In this document: positions 1-11,599 of the stretch, piece by piece
Position numbering within the stretch: the stretch's first letter is position 1
Layout of the letters: every line of letters starts with the position of its first letter
Assembly: GCA_020248265.1 (NCBI GenBank)
Contig: JADCHX010000019.1
Location: 62,001 to 126,000, forward strand
DNA: 64,000 nucleotides
Origin: Rhodocyclaceae bacterium
GTDB lineage: Bacteria > Pseudomonadota > Gammaproteobacteria > Burkholderiales > CAIKXV01
Direction: 5' to 3'
The notes under the pieces: generated by a model
What the model was told of the DNA's origin: nothing
The model's database searches: none
Seen by the model: the letters and a program-made list of their open reading frames with translations, nothing else
Position numbers and translations under genes: made by a program

Positions 1-141
1 GTGTACTTCGTCGAGGGCGTGATGCGCGGCTACGCCGACGGCGGCGCGAGCGCCGTGGCCGGCTGGAGCCAGGCCGCGCTCGCCATCGTCTTCATCGTCG
101 CTGCAGCCTACTACGCGCGCGACGCACACCGCCGGGGCTGA
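1..141 (+). CDS. C-terminal fragment of a DUF2069-like small membrane protein
   Basis: The reading frame is open from the window edge to a TGA at 139-141 and gives the last 46 residues; the true start lies outside the window. The fragment begins with YFVEGVMRGYAD, then has one hydrophobic stretch (about residues 23-38) and a short basic tail. As I recall the family, DUF2069 proteins are about 110-120 residue inner-membrane proteins with this kind of 'YF-x-G-V-R-A' segment before the last helix. The function of that family is unknown. It runs convergent with leuA, only 45 bases away. The family call is from memory on a short fragment, so only moderately sure. Confidence 0.5.
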   Translation: MYFVEGVMRGYADGGASAVAGWSQAALAIVFIVAAAYYARDAHRRG

Positions 142-186
142 CCCCGGCGGTCCCCGCCCTGGCCAGCGCGCCGGCGGAATCCGGCA

Positions 187-1725
<1,539 letters not shown>

Positions 1726-1766
1726 GATGTCTCCTTGCCGCAGGATATGCGGTTCGTGGCTTCGAT

Positions 1767-1792
1767 CGCCGGCTTCAGGTCATGAGCCGGCG
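1767..1792 (-). promoter_or_regulatory. Perfect 8-bp hairpin in the leuA leader
   Basis: CGCCGGCT at 1767-1774 pairs exactly with AGCCGGCG at 1785-1792 across a 10-base loop, in the 96 bases between the short ORF at 1822-1908 and leuA. There is no T-run after it on the minus strand, so it is not a classical terminator. It may be part of a leader that controls leuA or stabilises the mRNA; this is inference. Confidence 0.4.
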
Positions 1793-1821
1793 CGGGGTAA
1801 CGCAACAGGGGTCGTGGAAGG

Positions 1822-1908
1822 CTAGCGCGCGGGGCGCAGCAGCCAGCTGGCGAGTAGGGTGCTGGTCAGCAGGGCAAAGATCACGACGCGTTGGGTTACC
1901 GAGGACAT
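1822..1908 (-). CDS. Possible 28-residue leucine-rich leader peptide or small membrane protein
   Basis: A 28-codon frame from ATG at 1906-1908 to TAG at 1822-1824 sits between pssA and leuA. It starts MSSVTQR and then has one hydrophobic stretch of about 17 residues with three pairs of adjacent leucines (13-14, 18-19, 23-24), ending LLRPAR. Six of 28 residues are Leu. No strong Shine-Dalgarno is visible before the ATG. It could be a single-span membrane peptide, or a leader whose translation senses leucine charging, given the hairpin downstream and leuA next. A chance ORF cannot be excluded. Confidence 0.35.
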   Translation of the reverse strand: MSSVTQRVVIFALLTSTLLASWLLRPAR

Positions 1909-1979
1909 GGCCGAAGTCTAGGACCTGGCGCGCCCGAGCGCAAGCACTGCCCGCCCGACGGGGACGGCCCATGCGCCGG

Positions 1980-2873
1980 TCAGCGCCTGGACTCGTCGGA
2001 TGGGTCCGCCGCCGCGACCGGATCGGAAGCGGCCGGCTCGCCTGCACCCCCACCGATCACTGGTGCCGCCGCGCGGGCGGGGGGTCTGCGCAAACGGTCG
2101 GCCAACGCCATCGCGTACCCGGACAGCGCGTAGAGCACCGACACCGCGAGCAGGAGTTCGGCCAGGGTATCGGCGACGAAGCTCAGCAACCCGACGCCGA
2201 TCGCCGTGCCCACGATCACCCGGAACGACACCACCTTACGCAGGTTGATGTCCTTCCCACTGTAGAAGCGGAAGTTGCTGACCATCGAGAAGCCGGCGAA
2301 CACCGTGACGATCCAGGCCAGCCACATCACGTCGCCGCCCTGTACCTGGTAGAGGCTGAAAGCCCAGACCAGGCTCGCAACGAGGCTGGCAGCAGCCGGA
2401 CTGGGCAGGCCGGTGAAGTAGCGCTTGTCGGCGATGTCCAGTTGCGTGTTGAACCGGGCCAGCCGCAGCGCGGCGCATGCGCAGTAGATGAACGCGGCGA
2501 CCCAGCCCAGCCGGCTCACCATCCACTGCGACTTGCTGCCGACCTCGCCGAGCTGGGAGAAGTCCTTCAGCGCCCAGACGTAGACCACCAGCGCCGGGGC
2601 GACACCGAACGACACCATGTCGGACAGGGAATCGTACTCGGCCCCGAATGCGCTCTGCGTGCGCGTCCAGCGCGCGACCCGACCATCCAGCCCATCGAGG
2701 ATGCCGGCGATGAAGATCGCCGCCGCAGCCACCTCGAACCGGCCGTTCATCGCCTGCACGATCGCGAAGAATCCCGCGAACAGCGCAGCGGTGGTAAATG
2801 CGTTGGGCAGCCAGTAGATGCCGCGCCGGCGGCCCTCGATCTTCGCCACCCTGTGCGGATCGTGGCGGATCAC
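1980..2873 (-). CDS. pssA: CDP-diacylglycerol-serine O-phosphatidyltransferase
   Basis: It makes phosphatidylserine from CDP-diacylglycerol and serine in the inner membrane, the precursor that the neighbouring decarboxylase turns into phosphatidylethanolamine. The 297-residue protein has the CDP-alcohol phosphotransferase signature DG-x2-AR-x8-G-x3-D-x3-D at about residues 62-84 (LDGRVARW ... EYDSLSD). Several membrane segments follow (for example the stretches starting [20 protein letters not shown] and [10 protein letters not shown]). The C-terminal 50 residues are Ala/Pro-rich and poorly conserved. Its start overlaps the psd stop by 4 bases (ATGA, 2870-2873), so the two lipid genes are translationally coupled. 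Confidence 0.93.
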   Translation of the reverse strand: MIRHDPHRVAKIEGRRRGIYWLPNAFTTAALFAGFFAIVQAMNGRFEVAAAAIFIAGILDGLDGRVARWTRTQSAFGAEYDSLSDMVSFGVAPALVVYVWALKDFSQLGEVGSKSQWMVSRLGWVAAFIYCACAALRLARFNTQLDIADKRYFTGLPSPAAASLVASLVWAFSLYQVQGGDVMWLAWIVTVFAGFSMVSNFRFYSGKDINLRKVVSFRVIVGTAIGVGLLSFVADTLAELLLAVSVLYALSGYAMALADRLRRPPARAAAPVIGGGAGEPAASDPVAAADPSDESRR

Positions 2874-3549
2874 CGGGACTGCCCCTGCGCGGCGGCGGCC
2901 GCCGATGGACTGAGTTCGGCCAGCACGGTGTGCCCGGCATGCACCACGTCGCCCAGCGACGCACGCGGGATGGCATCGAGCGGCAGGTAGAGATCGACGC
3001 GCGAACCGAAACGGATGAAGCCGAAGCGCTGCCCGCGCTCGACCCGGTCACCCGGCCGGGCATAGCAGAGGATGCGCCGGGCGACCAGCCCGGCGATCTG
3101 CACGCAGGTGATCGGCGTGCCGTCGGCCATGACGATCACCATCGCATTGCGCTCGTTCTCGATCGAAGCCTTGTCGATCGCCGCATTGAAGAACCGGCCC
3201 GGAAAGTAGCGCACCTCGCGCACCTCGCCATCGACCGGCACCCGGTTGGAATGGACGTTGAACACGTTCATGAATACCGACACCTTGAGCGCGTCGCGCT
3301 CGAGGTAGGGATCGCGGGCCTTCTCGACCACGACGATCCGCCCGTCGGCCGGGGAAATCACCGCATTGCCCGCAGCCTCGAAGCCGCGCGCCGGATCGCG
3401 GAAGAACTGCACCACGAAAACCGCGACGAGCCACAGCGGAAGCGACCACCAGGGCCCCGCGAACACGGCGGCCACGAGGGCCGCACCCACCGCCAGCGCG
3501 ATGAAGGGCCAGCCCTCGCGCGCCAGGATGGGATGCGGGTACGGGGTCA

Positions 3550-3550
<1 letters not shown>
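2870..3550 (-). CDS. psd: Phosphatidylserine decarboxylase proenzyme (short form)
   Basis: It decarboxylates phosphatidylserine to phosphatidylethanolamine at the inner membrane. The 226-residue protein is the short PSD-A type. There is an N-terminal hydrophobic region (about 15-50), a HSNRVPVDG motif near residue 100, and the self-cleavage site RFGSRVD with Gly182-Ser183, where serinolysis would create the pyruvoyl group. The frame stays open far upstream, but the start is set by ATG at 3550, which shares one base with the ilvC stop (TGATG), and by the family's length. The placement between ilvC and pssA is a typical betaproteobacterial arrangement. Confidence 0.93.
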
Positions 3551-5162
<1,612 letters not shown>

Positions 5163-5303
5163 CGGGTATCGATCAGTACGGTGTAGGTTCGGAAAGCGGG
5201 CACGGCATCGGCCGCGCCGGGGTGCCGGAGGGGTCCGGCGTGACGGCTGCAGCCGTTGCCGCCGGCAGGCGGGCGTGGGCCCGGGCGCCGTACGGGGACG
5301 GGA

Positions 5304-7025
5304 TCAGACCAGGATCATCTCCGACAGGCCCTTGCCGCCGGGCACCATCGGAAACACGTTTTCGGTCTGGTCGGTGATGAAGTCCATGAACACCAGCCGG
5401 TTCTTCATGGCGAACGCCTCGCGCATCGCGCCTTCCACGTCTGCCGGCTTCTCGATGCGCATGCCCACGTGCCCGTACGATTCCGCGAGCTTCACGAAAT
5501 CGGGCAGTGCGTCCATGTACGACTCGGCATGCCGGTTGCCATGGAAGAACTCCTGCCACTGCCGGACCATGCCCATGTAGCGATTGTTCAGCATCACCAC
5601 CTTGATCGGCAGCCGGTACTGGGTACAGGTGGACAACTCCTGGATGCACATCTGGATGCTGGCCTCGCCGGTCACGCAGGCCACCTGCGCATCGCGGTGC
5701 GCCAGCTGCACGCCCATGGCTGAAGGCAGTCCGAAACCCATCGTGCCCAGGCCACCGGAATTGATCCAGCGCCGCGGCTGGTCGAACTTGTAGAACTGCG
5801 CGGCCCACATCTGGTGCTGGCCGACGTCGGAAGTGACGTACGCGTTGCCCTCGGTGACCTTGTAGAGCGTTTCGACCACGGACTGCGGCTTGATGATCGC
5901 GCTCGTGCGGTCGTACTTCAGGCAGTCGCGGCCGCGCCATTCGTCGATCTGCTTCCACCATGCCGCGAGCGCGGGCGCATCTGGGCGTTCCTGGGACGAG
6001 GCAACCTGCGCCAGCATGTCCGCCAGCACGTCCTTGACGTTGCCGACGATCGGGACGTCGACCTTGACCCGCTTCGAGATCGACGACGGATCGATATCGA
6101 TGTGGATGATCTTCCGGTCTTCCTCGTGGAAGTGCTTCGGGTTGCCGATCACCCGGTCGTCGAAGCGCGCGCCCACCGCAAGCAGCACGTCGCAGTGCTG
6201 CATTGCCATGTTCGCTTCATAGGTTCCGTGCATGCCGAGCATGCCGACGAACTGCCGGTCGGTGGCGGGGAAGCCGCCCAGCCCCATCAGCGTATTGGTG
6301 CACGGGAAGCCGAGGGTGCGCACGAGCTTCGTGAGGTCGGCAGCCGCCTCGCCGAGCACGACGCCGCCGCCGCTGTAGATCATCGGGCGCTTGGCTTCCA
6401 TCAGAAGCTGCATCGCCTTCTTGATCTGGCCGGAGTGCCCGCGCGTCACCGGGCTGTAGGAGCGCATCGGTACGTTCTGCGGGTAGCTGAACACCGCCTT
6501 TTCGACAGTGATGTCCTTCGGGATGTCGACCAGCACCGGGCCGGGCCGGCCGGTGGTCGCGATCTGGAAGGCCTTGCGGATCGTCGTCGCGATGTCGCGC
6601 ACGTCTTTCACCAGGAAGTTGTGCTTCACGCAGGGCCGCGTGATGCCGACGGTATCGACTTCCTGGAACGCGTCCTGCCCGATCGCATGGGTCGGCACCT
6701 GGCCGCTGATGATCACCATCGGGATCGAATCCATGTACGCGGTCGCGATGCCGGTCACGGCGTTGGTCACGCCTGGCCCGGAGGTGACCAGCGCGACGCC
6801 GGGCCGGGTGGTCGAGCGTGCGTAGCCATCTGCGGCGTGCACGGCAGCCTGCTCGTGGCGCACGAGAATGTGCTTGACCTTGTCCTGCTTGCAGATCTCG
6901 TCGTAGATATACAGCACGGCCCCGCCCGGGTAGCCGAACACGAACTCGACCTGCTCTTCCTGCAGGCAGCGGATGACGATCTCCGCGCCGGAGAGTTCCA
7001 TCACGTTCGCAGCGATCCTGTCCAT
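5304..7025 (-). CDS. ilvB: Acetolactate synthase large (catalytic) subunit
   Basis: This thiamine diphosphate enzyme condenses two pyruvates, or pyruvate and 2-oxobutyrate, in the first common step of branched-chain amino acid synthesis. The 573-residue protein has the catalytic glutamate in LVRHEQAAVHAADGY (about residue 52), the central FAD-binding domain and a C-terminal TPP domain. The usual GDGS metal motif reads GEAS; as I recall, a Glu here is common in betaproteobacterial enzymes. I chose ATG at 7025 (MDRIAANVMELSG), preceded by AGAGGTAAAG; the 44-codon upstream extension is Pro/Gly-rich and unlike the family. It is the first gene of the operon. Confidence 0.95.
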   Translation of the reverse strand: MDRIAANVMELSGAEIVIRCLQEEQVEFVFGYPGGAVLYIYDEICKQDKVKHILVRHEQAAVHAADGYARSTTRPGVALVTSGPGVTNAVTGIATAYMDSIPMVIISGQVPTHAIGQDAFQEVDTVGITRPCVKHNFLVKDVRDIATTIRKAFQIATTGRPGPVLVDIPKDITVEKAVFSYPQNVPMRSYSPVTRGHSGQIKKAMQLLMEAKRPMIYSGGGVVLGEAAADLTKLVRTLGFPCTNTLMGLGGFPATDRQFVGMLGMHGTYEANMAMQHCDVLLAVGARFDDRVIGNPKHFHEEDRKIIHIDIDPSSISKRVKVDVPIVGNVKDVLADMLAQVASSQERPDAPALAAWWKQIDEWRGRDCLKYDRTSAIIKPQSVVETLYKVTEGNAYVTSDVGQHQMWAAQFYKFDQPRRWINSGGLGTMGFGLPSAMGVQLAHRDAQVACVTGEASIQMCIQELSTCTQYRLPIKVVMLNNRYMGMVRQWQEFFHGNRHAESYMDALPDFVKLAESYGHVGMRIEKPADVEGAMREAFAMKNRLVFMDFITDQTENVFPMVPGGKGLSEMILV

Positions 7026-7144
7026 TGCTTTACCTCTGGGTACCGTGGGTACTTCTTGCGGGGGCTGCCATCCGGGTGGCACCGGGGTGCCGCGCCCGCG
7101 TGGACACCCGGACCCCATCCTGACGATTCGAAACCGAACCAGAG

Positions 7145-7173
7145 AGGCTACCGGCAAGGGGTCATGGGGTCAA
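7145..7173 (-). promoter_or_regulatory. Candidate sigma-70 promoter of ilvB, in a 302-base divergent spacer
   Basis: On the minus strand TTGACC (7173-7168) and TAGCCT (7150-7145) are separated by 17 bases, giving a predicted start near 7138 and a leader of about 113 bases before ilvB. The -35 is good and the -10 weak. The whole spacer 7026-7327 also holds an 11-bp hairpin (listed separately) and must carry the promoter of the sigma-factor gene on the other strand. I see no other gene in it. Confidence 0.4.
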
Positions 7174-7177
7174 GCAA

Positions 7178-7205
7178 CCCCCCTGCCGCGCGCACGGCAG
7201 GGGGG
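7178..7205. repeat. Perfect 11-bp inverted repeat between ilvB and the sigma-factor gene
   Basis: CCCCCCTGCCG (7178-7188) and CGGCAGGGGGG (7195-7205) form a perfect stem with a 6-base loop, directly upstream of the predicted ilvB -35. Neither strand has a T-run after it. It could be an operator, a cruciform-forming insulator between divergent promoters, or a terminator for spurious transcription; the role is unknown. Confidence 0.55.
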
Positions 7206-7327
7206 ATGTGCAGCGCGGCGGGTGGACGCAGCGGAGGCTTTGGTACCATTGCGCGCCCCGGACAGTCGTACGCAAGCGCCGTACCGGGCGGACTCCCCGC
7301 TGCGCACCCCCGTGACCGAGAACGATC

Positions 7328-7897
7328 CTGGCTTCAGAAAGTGAACTGTCGAGTTTCCTGACCGACGTCGAGCGGCGCGCCTTCAAGCAGGCGACCTATG
7401 CGGTGCGCGATCCAGAGGCCGGGCTGGACATCGTCCAGGATTCGATGATGAAGCTTGCCGAGAAGTATGCTGACAGGCCGGTTGAAGAATTGCCCATGCT
7501 GTTCCAGCGGATCCTCCAGAACACGATCCGCGACTGGTATCGGCGTACCAAGGTACGCAACACATGGACTACGCTTTTCTCGTCGTTCTCGGTCAACAAG
7601 GACGACGATGATGTCGATCCGCTCGAAACATTGCAGGCGGCGGCCGATCCGAATGGCCAGGGAATCAATCCGTCCGACCGCCTGCAACGCATCCAAACCC
7701 TTGAAACGATTGAGGAAGCATTGTCGCGGTTACCCGCACGTCAACGCGAAGCGTTCCTGCTTCGTTATTGGGAAGAACTCGATGTCTCCGAAACCGCAGA
7801 AGCCATGGGTTGTTCGGAAGGCAGTGTGAAGACACATTGCTCGCGAGCCACCCACGCGCTCGCCGAGCTGTTGAAAGCCAAAGGAATTTCCCTGTGA
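7328..7897 (+). CDS. RNA polymerase sigma factor, sigma-70/ECF type
   Basis: It directs RNA polymerase to a specific promoter set. Region 2 is visible as ALDIVQDSMMKLAEKYA-like sequence (DIVQD) followed by FQRILQNTIRDWYRR; region 4 as LPARQREAFLLRYWEELDVSETAEAMGCSEGSVKTH, a full helix-turn-helix. The start is uncertain: I chose CTG at 7328 because the residues it adds (ASESELSSFLTDVERRAFKQATYAV) match the family N terminus as I recall it; the first conventional start in frame is GTG at 7403, which would cut into region 2. The stop overlaps the next gene by 4 bases (GTGA). No anti-sigma factor with recognisable zinc motif is present, but the next gene may serve that role. Confidence 0.85.
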   Translation: MASESELSSFLTDVERRAFKQATYAVRDPEAGLDIVQDSMMKLAEKYADRPVEELPMLFQRILQNTIRDWYRRTKVRNTWTTLFSSFSVNKDDDDVDPLETLQAAADPNGQGINPSDRLQRIQTLETIEEALSRLPARQREAFLLRYWEELDVSETAEAMGCSEGSVKTHCSRATHALAELLKAKGISL

Positions 7898-8298
7898 ACG
7901 ACGCGCAATTCGGCAGTCAGGTCGCAGCGTTGCTCGACGAGGGGCTTTCTCGCGTCGAGCAGGACGTGCTCACCCGGCTGCAGGTGGCACGCAAGTCAGC
8001 GCTCGGCATCGCCGGCGCGCCGCGCCATGTGCGCGCGCTGGCGGTGGCCAGTGCCGGGTCGGCGACCGGTACCGGCGGCCTGCGGCACTGGTTCACCGGT
8101 CCGCGGCTGTGGCTCGCGCTCGGGATGCTCACGCTGGCGATCTCCGGGGCGACGCTGACCGAGTTCGGCTCGGATGCCGAAGCCGATGCCGCGGCAGACC
8201 TCGACCTCGCCATCCTCGCGGATGACCTGCCGGTGACGGCCTACATCGACAATGGGTTCGATACATGGCTGAAGCGCCCGGTCGAACCGCAGCAGTAG
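7894..8298 (+). CDS. DUF3619 family membrane protein, partner of the sigma factor
   Basis: This 134-residue protein starts at GTG 7894, overlapping the sigma-factor stop. It has a soluble N-terminal part (MNDAQFGSQVAALLDEGLSRVE), one membrane segment at about residues 70-88 (LWLALGMLTLAISGATLTEF), then an acidic stretch and a short C-terminal tail ending LKRPVEPQQ. DUF3619 proteins in betaproteobacteria commonly sit directly after this sigma factor. The layout (cytoplasmic N terminus, one span, outside domain) is compatible with an anti-sigma role, but this is inference; no zinc-binding anti-sigma motif is seen. Confidence 0.75.
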   Translation: MNDAQFGSQVAALLDEGLSRVEQDVLTRLQVARKSALGIAGAPRHVRALAVASAGSATGTGGLRHWFTGPRLWLALGMLTLAISGATLTEFGSDAEADAAADLDLAILADDLPVTAYIDNGFDTWLKRPVEPQQ

Positions 8299-8828
8299 GG
8301 GGCGACGCGGCCCACCAGACTTCACGGAGCCTGGTGGGCCGGTCCGCCCGCCGTCCTCGCGCCGCGCTGGGCACGTCCGCGCTGGTCGCGGTGATGTTTT
8401 CCTTCGGGGCCTTGCCGCTCGGCGGCACGGCTTGGGCCGTCGGCGCGGCGCATGCCGCCAGTGCGACCTCGGCACGCGCACCTGCGTGGGCGCAACTGCC
8501 GCAGGCGCAGAAAGCATTTCTTGCACCGATCGAAGAGAGCTGGGATTCACTCAGCGTCCAGACACGCCGCAAGCTGATCGGCATTGCGCAGCGGCAGGCC
8601 ACGATGACCTCGGAGCAGCGCGAGCGCGTGCAGTCCCGCCTGTCGCAGTGGGCACAGTTGTCGACCGAAGAACGTGACCTCGCGCGCAGGAACTACCAGC
8701 AATTGAACAGGCTCCCTCCCGACCAGCGGCAGGATCTCGCGCGTCGCTGGCAGGAAGCGAAGCAACCCGCGCCCGCAGGCACCGCAGAAGTCGGTGGCGA
8801 GGGAGCGACCCCGGCACCCCAGCAGTAG
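8265..8828 (+). CDS. DUF3106 family exported protein
   Basis: The 187-residue product has an N-terminal hydrophobic segment (about 38-62, ALVAVMFSFGALPLGGTAW) that looks like a signal peptide or anchor. A helical region of repeated W/R/L motifs follows (WAQLPQAQKAFL, LSQWAQLSTEERDLARRNYQQLNRLPPDQRQ), which is the DUF3106 pattern, and then a Pro/Ala tail. The helical W-x-x-L-S-x-E-E/Q-R motifs resemble periplasmic stress-sensor repeats, though no function is established. The ATG at 8265 overlaps the previous gene by 34 bases; a start further downstream would remove the n-region, so the start is only probable. Confidence 0.75.
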   Translation: MAEAPGRTAAVGGDAAHQTSRSLVGRSARRPRAALGTSALVAVMFSFGALPLGGTAWAVGAAHAASATSARAPAWAQLPQAQKAFLAPIEESWDSLSVQTRRKLIGIAQRQATMTSEQRERVQSRLSQWAQLSTEERDLARRNYQQLNRLPPDQRQDLARRWQEAKQPAPAGTAEVGGEGATPAPQQ

Positions 8829-8837
8829 GCGGGCCCG

Positions 8838-9278
8838 ATGGATTCCGCGCTCGCACCCACGGCGACGCTGCTGCGGCGCCTGGGCAGCCTGGTCTACGAA
8901 TCACTGATCGTGGTCGCGCTGCTGCTGCTGTCCGGCCTGGCCTTCCTGCTGCCGCTGCACGCCCTCACTGGCCATGATGCGTCGGGCGGCTGGGCGCTGT
9001 GGCTGTTCCGCGCGTGGATCCTGGCCGTGCTCGGCACCTACTTCGTCTGGTTCTGGACCCGTGGCGGGCAGACGCTGCCGATGCGCACATGGCGTCTGCG
9101 GGTCGTCGATGCCCGGGGATCTCCGCTGCGCCTTCGGCGGGCCCTCTACCGCTACCTCCTCGCATGGCCGAGTGTCCTCGCGGCTGGTGCCGGACTCGCC
9201 TGGGCACTCGTCGATCGCGACCGCCAGTTCCTCCACGATCGGCTGGCCGGCACGCGGCTGGTGCGCATCGAGGCCTGA
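8838..9278 (+). CDS. RDD family integral membrane protein
   Basis: At 146 residues it has the RDD family layout: a first pair of membrane helices (about 20-42 and 52-78), the family's R/D motif region around VVDARGSPLRLRRALYRYLLAWP, and a C-terminal D-R-D segment (LVDRDRQFLHDRLAGTRLV) with the conserved Asp residues. Role in the cell is not firmly known; some family members have been linked to ion transport. It ends the sigma factor-DUF3619-DUF3106-RDD series and is convergent with lptG. Confidence 0.85.
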   Translation: MDSALAPTATLLRRLGSLVYESLIVVALLLLSGLAFLLPLHALTGHDASGGWALWLFRAWILAVLGTYFVWFWTRGGQTLPMRTWRLRVVDARGSPLRLRRALYRYLLAWPSVLAAGAGLAWALVDRDRQFLHDRLAGTRLVRIEA

Positions 9279-9303
9279 CCGGCTGCCAAGGTCGAGACTG
9301 CGC

Positions 9304-10374
9304 TCAGCGCCTCTCGAAAAAGGCGATCAGGCCGACCGCGACCGACAGGAATGCCAGCGGCGCCAGCAGTGCGGTCAGCAACGGCGGCCAGTCGTACAGC
9401 CATCCGGCATGGGATGCCAGCGTGTTGAGGAAGAAGAAGGCCAGTCCCAGCATGATGGCGGCGAACACACGCGGTCCGGCGCTCGCCCGGCGCGCCTGCT
9501 GCGCGAACGGCAGCGCGAGTACCAGCATCACGACGATGCCGAGCGGATACGCCGCCTTGCGCCAGAGCGCGATCTCATAGCGGCTGGCTGCCTGCCGGTT
9601 GCCGCGCAGGTGCTGCACGTACTCCCAGAGGCTGGCTGCCGACATGGCATCGGGCTTGACCAGCAGCACGGTGAGCAATCCGGGCGTCAGCACGGATGTC
9701 CATTCGCGCGTGAGGGCGCGCTCCACGACCGTCCGATCTGCGTGGAAGCGCGTCTCGCTGACCGTCTCCATCTGCCAGCGGTTGTCGCCGACGTAGTTGC
9801 CCTGCGCGGCGACCCAGACGCGGCTAAGTCGCCATGCCGCATCGAACTCGTAGACGCGGACACCGAACAGCCGCAGCTCGGGCGTGACCTGCGCGACGTT
9901 GATGAAGCTGTTGCCGTCCTTCACCCACAGCCCCGACCGGAACTCCTGCGCAACGACCGCCGCCTTGGCCTGCAGGCGCAGCGCCTGGGCCGCGCGTTCC
10001 GCCGCCGGGGCGACCGCTTCGCCGACCAGCGCGCCGACCAGCGCGATGATCACGCCGGCACGCACCAGCACGAGCGCCATGCGCAACGCCGACACGCCGG
10101 AGGCCCGGATTACCGTGTACTCGGACTGCTGGGCCATCTGAGTCAGGGCGAAGGTGGTGCCGATCAAGGCTGCCACCGGCAGGATGCCGTACAAGTGGCC
10201 GGGCATGTTGAGCAGCACGAACAGGAACATCTCGCGCAGGCTGTACGAGCCTTTGCCCATGTCGTCGAGTTCGCCGATCAGGTCGAACAGCGCGAACAGG
10301 CCGAGCAGCCCGCCGGCCACCAGCGCGGTCGTGGTGTATATCTCGCGCCTCAGGTAGCGGCTGATGACCACCAT
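9304..10374 (-). CDS. lptG: LPS export ABC transporter permease LptG
   Basis: It is one of the two inner-membrane permeases of the LptB2FG machine that extracts lipopolysaccharide from the inner membrane and feeds it to the LptC-LptA-LptDE bridge. The 356-residue YjgP/YjgQ family protein starts MVVISRYLRREIYTTTAL, has N-terminal helices, a periplasmic beta-rich domain in the middle and three C-terminal helices (LGIVVMLVLALPFA, VFAAIMLGLAFFFLN, LLTVLLAPLAFLSV-like). The start is ATG at 10374; the open frame upstream belongs to the lptF region. It lies 11 bases after lptF, as an operon. Confidence 0.93.
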   Translation of the reverse strand: MVVISRYLRREIYTTTALVAGGLLGLFALFDLIGELDDMGKGSYSLREMFLFVLLNMPGHLYGILPVAALIGTTFALTQMAQQSEYTVIRASGVSALRMALVLVRAGVIIALVGALVGEAVAPAAERAAQALRLQAKAAVVAQEFRSGLWVKDGNSFINVAQVTPELRLFGVRVYEFDAAWRLSRVWVAAQGNYVGDNRWQMETVSETRFHADRTVVERALTREWTSVLTPGLLTVLLVKPDAMSAASLWEYVQHLRGNRQAASRYEIALWRKAAYPLGIVVMLVLALPFAQQARRASAGPRVFAAIMLGLAFFFLNTLASHAGWLYDWPPLLTALLAPLAFLSVAVGLIAFFERR

Positions 10375-10385
10375 CGTCGCTGGCC

Positions 10386-11501
10386 TCAGCTCGCCCGGCC
10401 GGTGGCCGGTGCGCGCCGCGGCCAGCGCAGCTGCGCCCATGACAGGACGACCGCACGGCGCGAGAACAGCAGCAGTGTCACCCCGAGCATCAGCGCATGC
10501 ACGACCCAGAACCCGATCGCCGGTGCCACCCGCTCCTGCGCGATCCACGCCTGCACGATCGACAGCAGGTTGCTGTAGAGCATGTAGAGCAAGACAGCGA
10601 ACACGTAGTTGAGCGACCGGCCCATCCGCGGATTGAAATGGGACAGCGGGATCGCCGCCAGCGCAAGGATCACGGCCATGATCGGCAGTCCGCAGCGCCA
10701 TGTGAATTCCGCGATGTGCGCAGGCAGCGGGTTCGACAGCAGTTCGAGCGTGGACAGGCCCTTGATCGGACGATTGCCGGCGCGCGAATCGGCGGCCTCG
10801 ATCCGGATCGCGTAGCGCTCGAACACGGTGGTGCGGAACGACGCCGACCCTGGCTCGCCCTCATAGCGGCGCCCCTGCTCGAGGACCAGGAAGCGGTCGC
10901 CGTTCTCGCGTGTCTCGAGGAACCCCCGGCGCGCGACCATGCTGCCGCCTTTCTGGTTCTGGACCGAGTGCACGAACACGTTGCCCACCGTGTTGTCCTC
11001 GCGCGAGACGGACTCGACGAAATACACGCGGTCGCCGCCGCGCGACTCACGGAAGACGCCGGCCGCCACGCTCGCCGACTCGTCGCGCGATTCGAGCTGG
11101 CGGCGGAACTCGTCGCTCTTCTGGTTCGCCCACGGCGACAGGCCAAGGCTCAGCGCGGCAATGATCGCCGACAGCGGCAGCGAGAATGCGAGCACCGGCC
11201 CGATCCATGCCAGCGGGGACACGCCGCTGGCCGACCACACAACCATCTCTGAATCGCGGTGCAGGCGGGTCAGGCAGCTGAGAACCGTGATGAACAGAGT
11301 AAGCGACAGGACGATCGGCAGATAGTTGAACGCCGTGAAGCCGAGGATCGCCACCACCCCGTCTGCGGCGAACCTGCCGCCCGCCGCCATCCCCAGCAAC
11401 CGGATGAACTGCGTGGTGACCATGATCGCCAGCAGCACCGCGCACACAGCCGAGGCGGTGAGGAAGAACTCCTTGAGCTGCGCGCGGTAGAAGATCAACA
11501 C
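10386..11501 (-). CDS. lptF: LPS export ABC transporter permease LptF
   Basis: It is the partner permease of LptG in lipopolysaccharide export. The product of about 371 residues begins VLIFYRAQLKEFFLTASAV and has the YjgP/YjgQ pattern: helices at the N terminus (VCAVLLAIMVTTQFIRLLG, FNYLPIVLSLTLFITVLSCL, VLAFSLPLSAIIAALSL), a periplasmic jellyroll, and C-terminal helices. I placed the start at GTG 11501; TTG at 11498 is equally possible (M-IFYRAQLKEF). There is no strong ribosome site, and the 20-residue extension upstream is not family-like. It is transcribed divergently from pepA. Confidence 0.9.
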   Translation of the reverse strand: MLIFYRAQLKEFFLTASAVCAVLLAIMVTTQFIRLLGMAAGGRFAADGVVAILGFTAFNYLPIVLSLTLFITVLSCLTRLHRDSEMVVWSASGVSPLAWIGPVLAFSLPLSAIIAALSLGLSPWANQKSDEFRRQLESRDESASVAAGVFRESRGGDRVYFVESVSREDNTVGNVFVHSVQNQKGGSMVARRGFLETRENGDRFLVLEQGRRYEGEPGSASFRTTVFERYAIRIEAADSRAGNRPIKGLSTLELLSNPLPAHIAEFTWRCGLPIMAVILALAAIPLSHFNPRMGRSLNYVFAVLLYMLYSNLLSIVQAWIAQERVAPAIGFWVVHALMLGVTLLLFSRRAVVLSWAQLRWPRRAPATGRAS

Positions 11502-11599
11502 GCGCGCGCCGCCGGTGGGCCCCAGGGACAAGGCGGCGACAGTGGCCGCAGCGAACGGCACCGTGCCGGCGGCACGACGCCGGCAGCCGCCCGATCGTT

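Noticed and set aside
7162-7386. Minus-strand 74-codon frame upstream of ilvB as a leader peptide
   Set aside because: It is Arg-rich, has no Leu/Val/Ile run, and runs through the hairpin and into the sigma-factor gene; no ribosome site is visible.
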